Shown here: positions 4,872 to 5,773 of the stretch, one piece after another
Numbering within the stretch: position 1 is the stretch's first letter
How the letters are laid out: the number at the start of each line of letters is the position of its first letter
Origin: Solirubrobacterales bacterium
GTDB lineage: Bacteria; Actinomycetota; Thermoleophilia; Solirubrobacterales; Solirubrobacteraceae
Assembly (NCBI GenBank): GCA_009781575.1
Contig: WQXW01000132.1
Coordinates: 1-5,773 of the forward strand
DNA length: 5,773 nt
Direction of reading: 5' to 3'
Notes under the pieces: model-generated
What the model saw: only the letters and a program-made list of their open reading frames with translations
The model's database searches: none
Told to the model about the DNA's origin: nothing
Translations under genes and position numbers: made by a program

Positions 4872-5639
4872 TCAGCCGCCCCTCACCGGGATGCCGGCCC
4901 CCGCCAGCTCGCGCTTGGCCTGCGCGACCGTGTGGTGCCCGTAGTGGAAGATCGACGCGCACAGCACCGCGTCGGCGCCCGCCTGCACCGCCTCGACGAG
5001 GTGCGCCAGCTCGCCGGCGCCGCCGGAGGCGATCACCGGCACCTGCACCGCCTCCGCCACCGCGCGCGTGAGCTCCAGGTCGTAGCCCCCGTTGGTGCCG
5101 TCGCGATCCATGCTGGTGAGCAGGATCTCGCCCGCCCCGCGCTCCACCGCCTCGCGCGCCCACGCGACCACCTCGCGCCCGGTCGGTGTGCGCCCGCCGG
5201 CGAGGTACGCCTCGAAGCCGCCCTCCCCGTCCCCCGCGTGCGCCTTGGCGTCGATCGCAAGCACCACGCACTGTGAGCCGAACACCCCCGCGAGCTCGTC
5301 GATCAGCTCCGGCCGTCGCAGCGCGGCGGAGTTGACCGCGACCTTGTCCGCGCCCGCGTCCAGCACCGCCTGGGCGTCGGCCACGGCACGCACGCCGCCG
5401 CCGATCGTGAACGGCACGAACACCTCATCCGCTGTGCGCCGCGCGAGCTCGACGATCGTCTCGCGCCGCTCGTGCGTGGCGGTGATATCCAGGAACACCA
5501 GCTCATCGGCGCCCTCGCGGTCGTAGTGCGCGGCCAGCTCCACCGGATCGCCCGCGTCGCGGATGTCGAGGAATTCCACGCCCTTGACCACGCGGCCGCG
5601 ATCGACGTCGAGGCAAGGGATCACGCGCCTCAGGTGCAC
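4872..5639 (-). CDS. hisF: Imidazole glycerol phosphate synthase cyclase subunit
   Basis: The 255-residue protein is a complete HisF, the (beta-alpha)8-barrel cyclase that, with the glutaminase HisH, converts PRFAR and ammonia to imidazole glycerol phosphate and AICAR in histidine synthesis. RVIPCLDV carries catalytic Asp11 and VLAIDAK carries catalytic Asp130. Phosphate-binding and barrel-strand motifs include FTIGGGVR (77-84), DKVAVNSAA (98-106), [11 protein letters not shown] (172-182) and PVIASGGAG (201-209). The ending [23 protein letters not shown] is typical of the family. The start is a GTG placing RRVIPCLDV at the usual distance; GGTGGG a few nt upstream may serve as a weak ribosome-binding site. 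hisH and hisA are not in the window; an upstream reading frame ends 17 nt before the GTG. Transcription ends at the hairpin about 77 nt downstream. Confidence 0.96.
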   Translation of the reverse strand: MHLRRVIPCLDVDRGRVVKGVEFLDIRDAGDPVELAAHYDREGADELVFLDITATHERRETIVELARRTADEVFVPFTIGGGVRAVADAQAVLDAGADKVAVNSAALRRPELIDELAGVFGSQCVVLAIDAKAHAGDGEGGFEAYLAGGRTPTGREVVAWAREAVERGAGEILLTSMDRDGTNGGYDLELTRAVAEAVQVPVIASGGAGELAHLVEAVQAGADAVLCASIFHYGHHTVAQAKRELAGAGIPVRGG

Positions 5640-5656
5640 CGACCCACCGTAGCCGC

Positions 5657-5773
5657 TCAGCCCTCCGAAGCAGCGCGGCCCTCTCGAGCAGCGCGGCCCT
5701 CTCGAGCAGCGCGGCCCTCTCGAGCAGCGCGGCCCTCTCGAGCAGCGCGGCCCTCTCGAGCAGCGCGGCCCTC
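5657..5773 (-). CDS. Possible C-terminal tail of an upstream gene, made of EGRAAR repeats
   Basis: One minus-strand frame enters from the window edge and reads five copies of EGRAAR, then EGRAAS, EG and a TGA at 5659-5657, which is 17 nt before the hisF start. That spacing would suit the previous gene of a his operon. However, the 18-bp unit leaves all six frames open, so the frame is not proven coding, and no domain is visible in the 38 residues. Identity of the gene cannot be stated from here. Confidence 0.3.
   Translation of the reverse strand, partial: EGRAAREGRAAREGRAAREGRAAREGRAAREGRAASEG
5664..5773. repeat. 18-bp tandem repeat array at right edge
   Basis: The unit TCGAGCAGCGCGGCCCTC (plus strand) recurs about six times and continues beyond the window. 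The copies are identical except the leftmost, which is diverged (TCCGAAGCAGCGCGGCCCTC in place of CTCGAGCAGC...). Each unit carries a CTCGAG palindrome at its junction. The period is a multiple of three. Array identity implies recent expansion or homogenisation. Confidence 0.95.

Overview
The window is very GC-rich and every gene I can support lies on the minus strand. The content suggests a high-GC Gram-positive bacterium, most likely an actinomycete-type lineage, possibly Thermoleophilia/Solirubrobacterales; that last step is inference from gene content and composition only. SepF-type division and the pgeF-yggS-sepF-yggT order are typical of Gram-positives and related lineages.

Reading in the direction of transcription (right to left): the right edge holds about six copies of an 18-bp tandem repeat, open in all frames, which may encode the C-terminal tail of an upstream gene. 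Next comes hisF (histidine/AICAR branch), closed by a clear intrinsic terminator at about 4762-4795. A second block then starts with a class II tRNA nucleotidyltransferase (CCA-adding/poly(A) polymerase family), which overlaps pgeF by 4 nt (GTGA). pgeF (laccase-domain peptidoglycan editing factor) overlaps yggS (PLP homeostasis protein) by 13 nt. sepF (FtsZ-ring membrane anchor) follows after 47 nt. A 226-nt intergenic stretch made largely of repeats separates sepF from proC (pyrroline-5-carboxylate reductase). proC is followed by a 14-bp tandem repeat array that runs into the start of yggT, which leaves the window at its left edge.

Functionally this is the downstream end of a Gram-positive division and cell-wall neighbourhood (pgeF-yggS-sepF-yggT) with proC inserted between sepF and yggT. 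The yggS-proC-yggT association is also known from proteobacteria. PLP homeostasis and proline synthesis are therefore housed with septum assembly and wall quality control.

All coding genes look like ordinary housekeeping genes. The unusual material is non-coding or semi-coding: three separate short-period repeat systems, each touching a gene end or start. The most notable is the proC-yggT junction, where the 14-bp repeat produces a chain of three ATGA stop/start overlaps linking proC, a 33-codon repeat ORF, a 5-codon ORF and yggT. I see no CRISPR array, transposase, tRNA or rRNA, and no convincing undescribed defence or mobile system.
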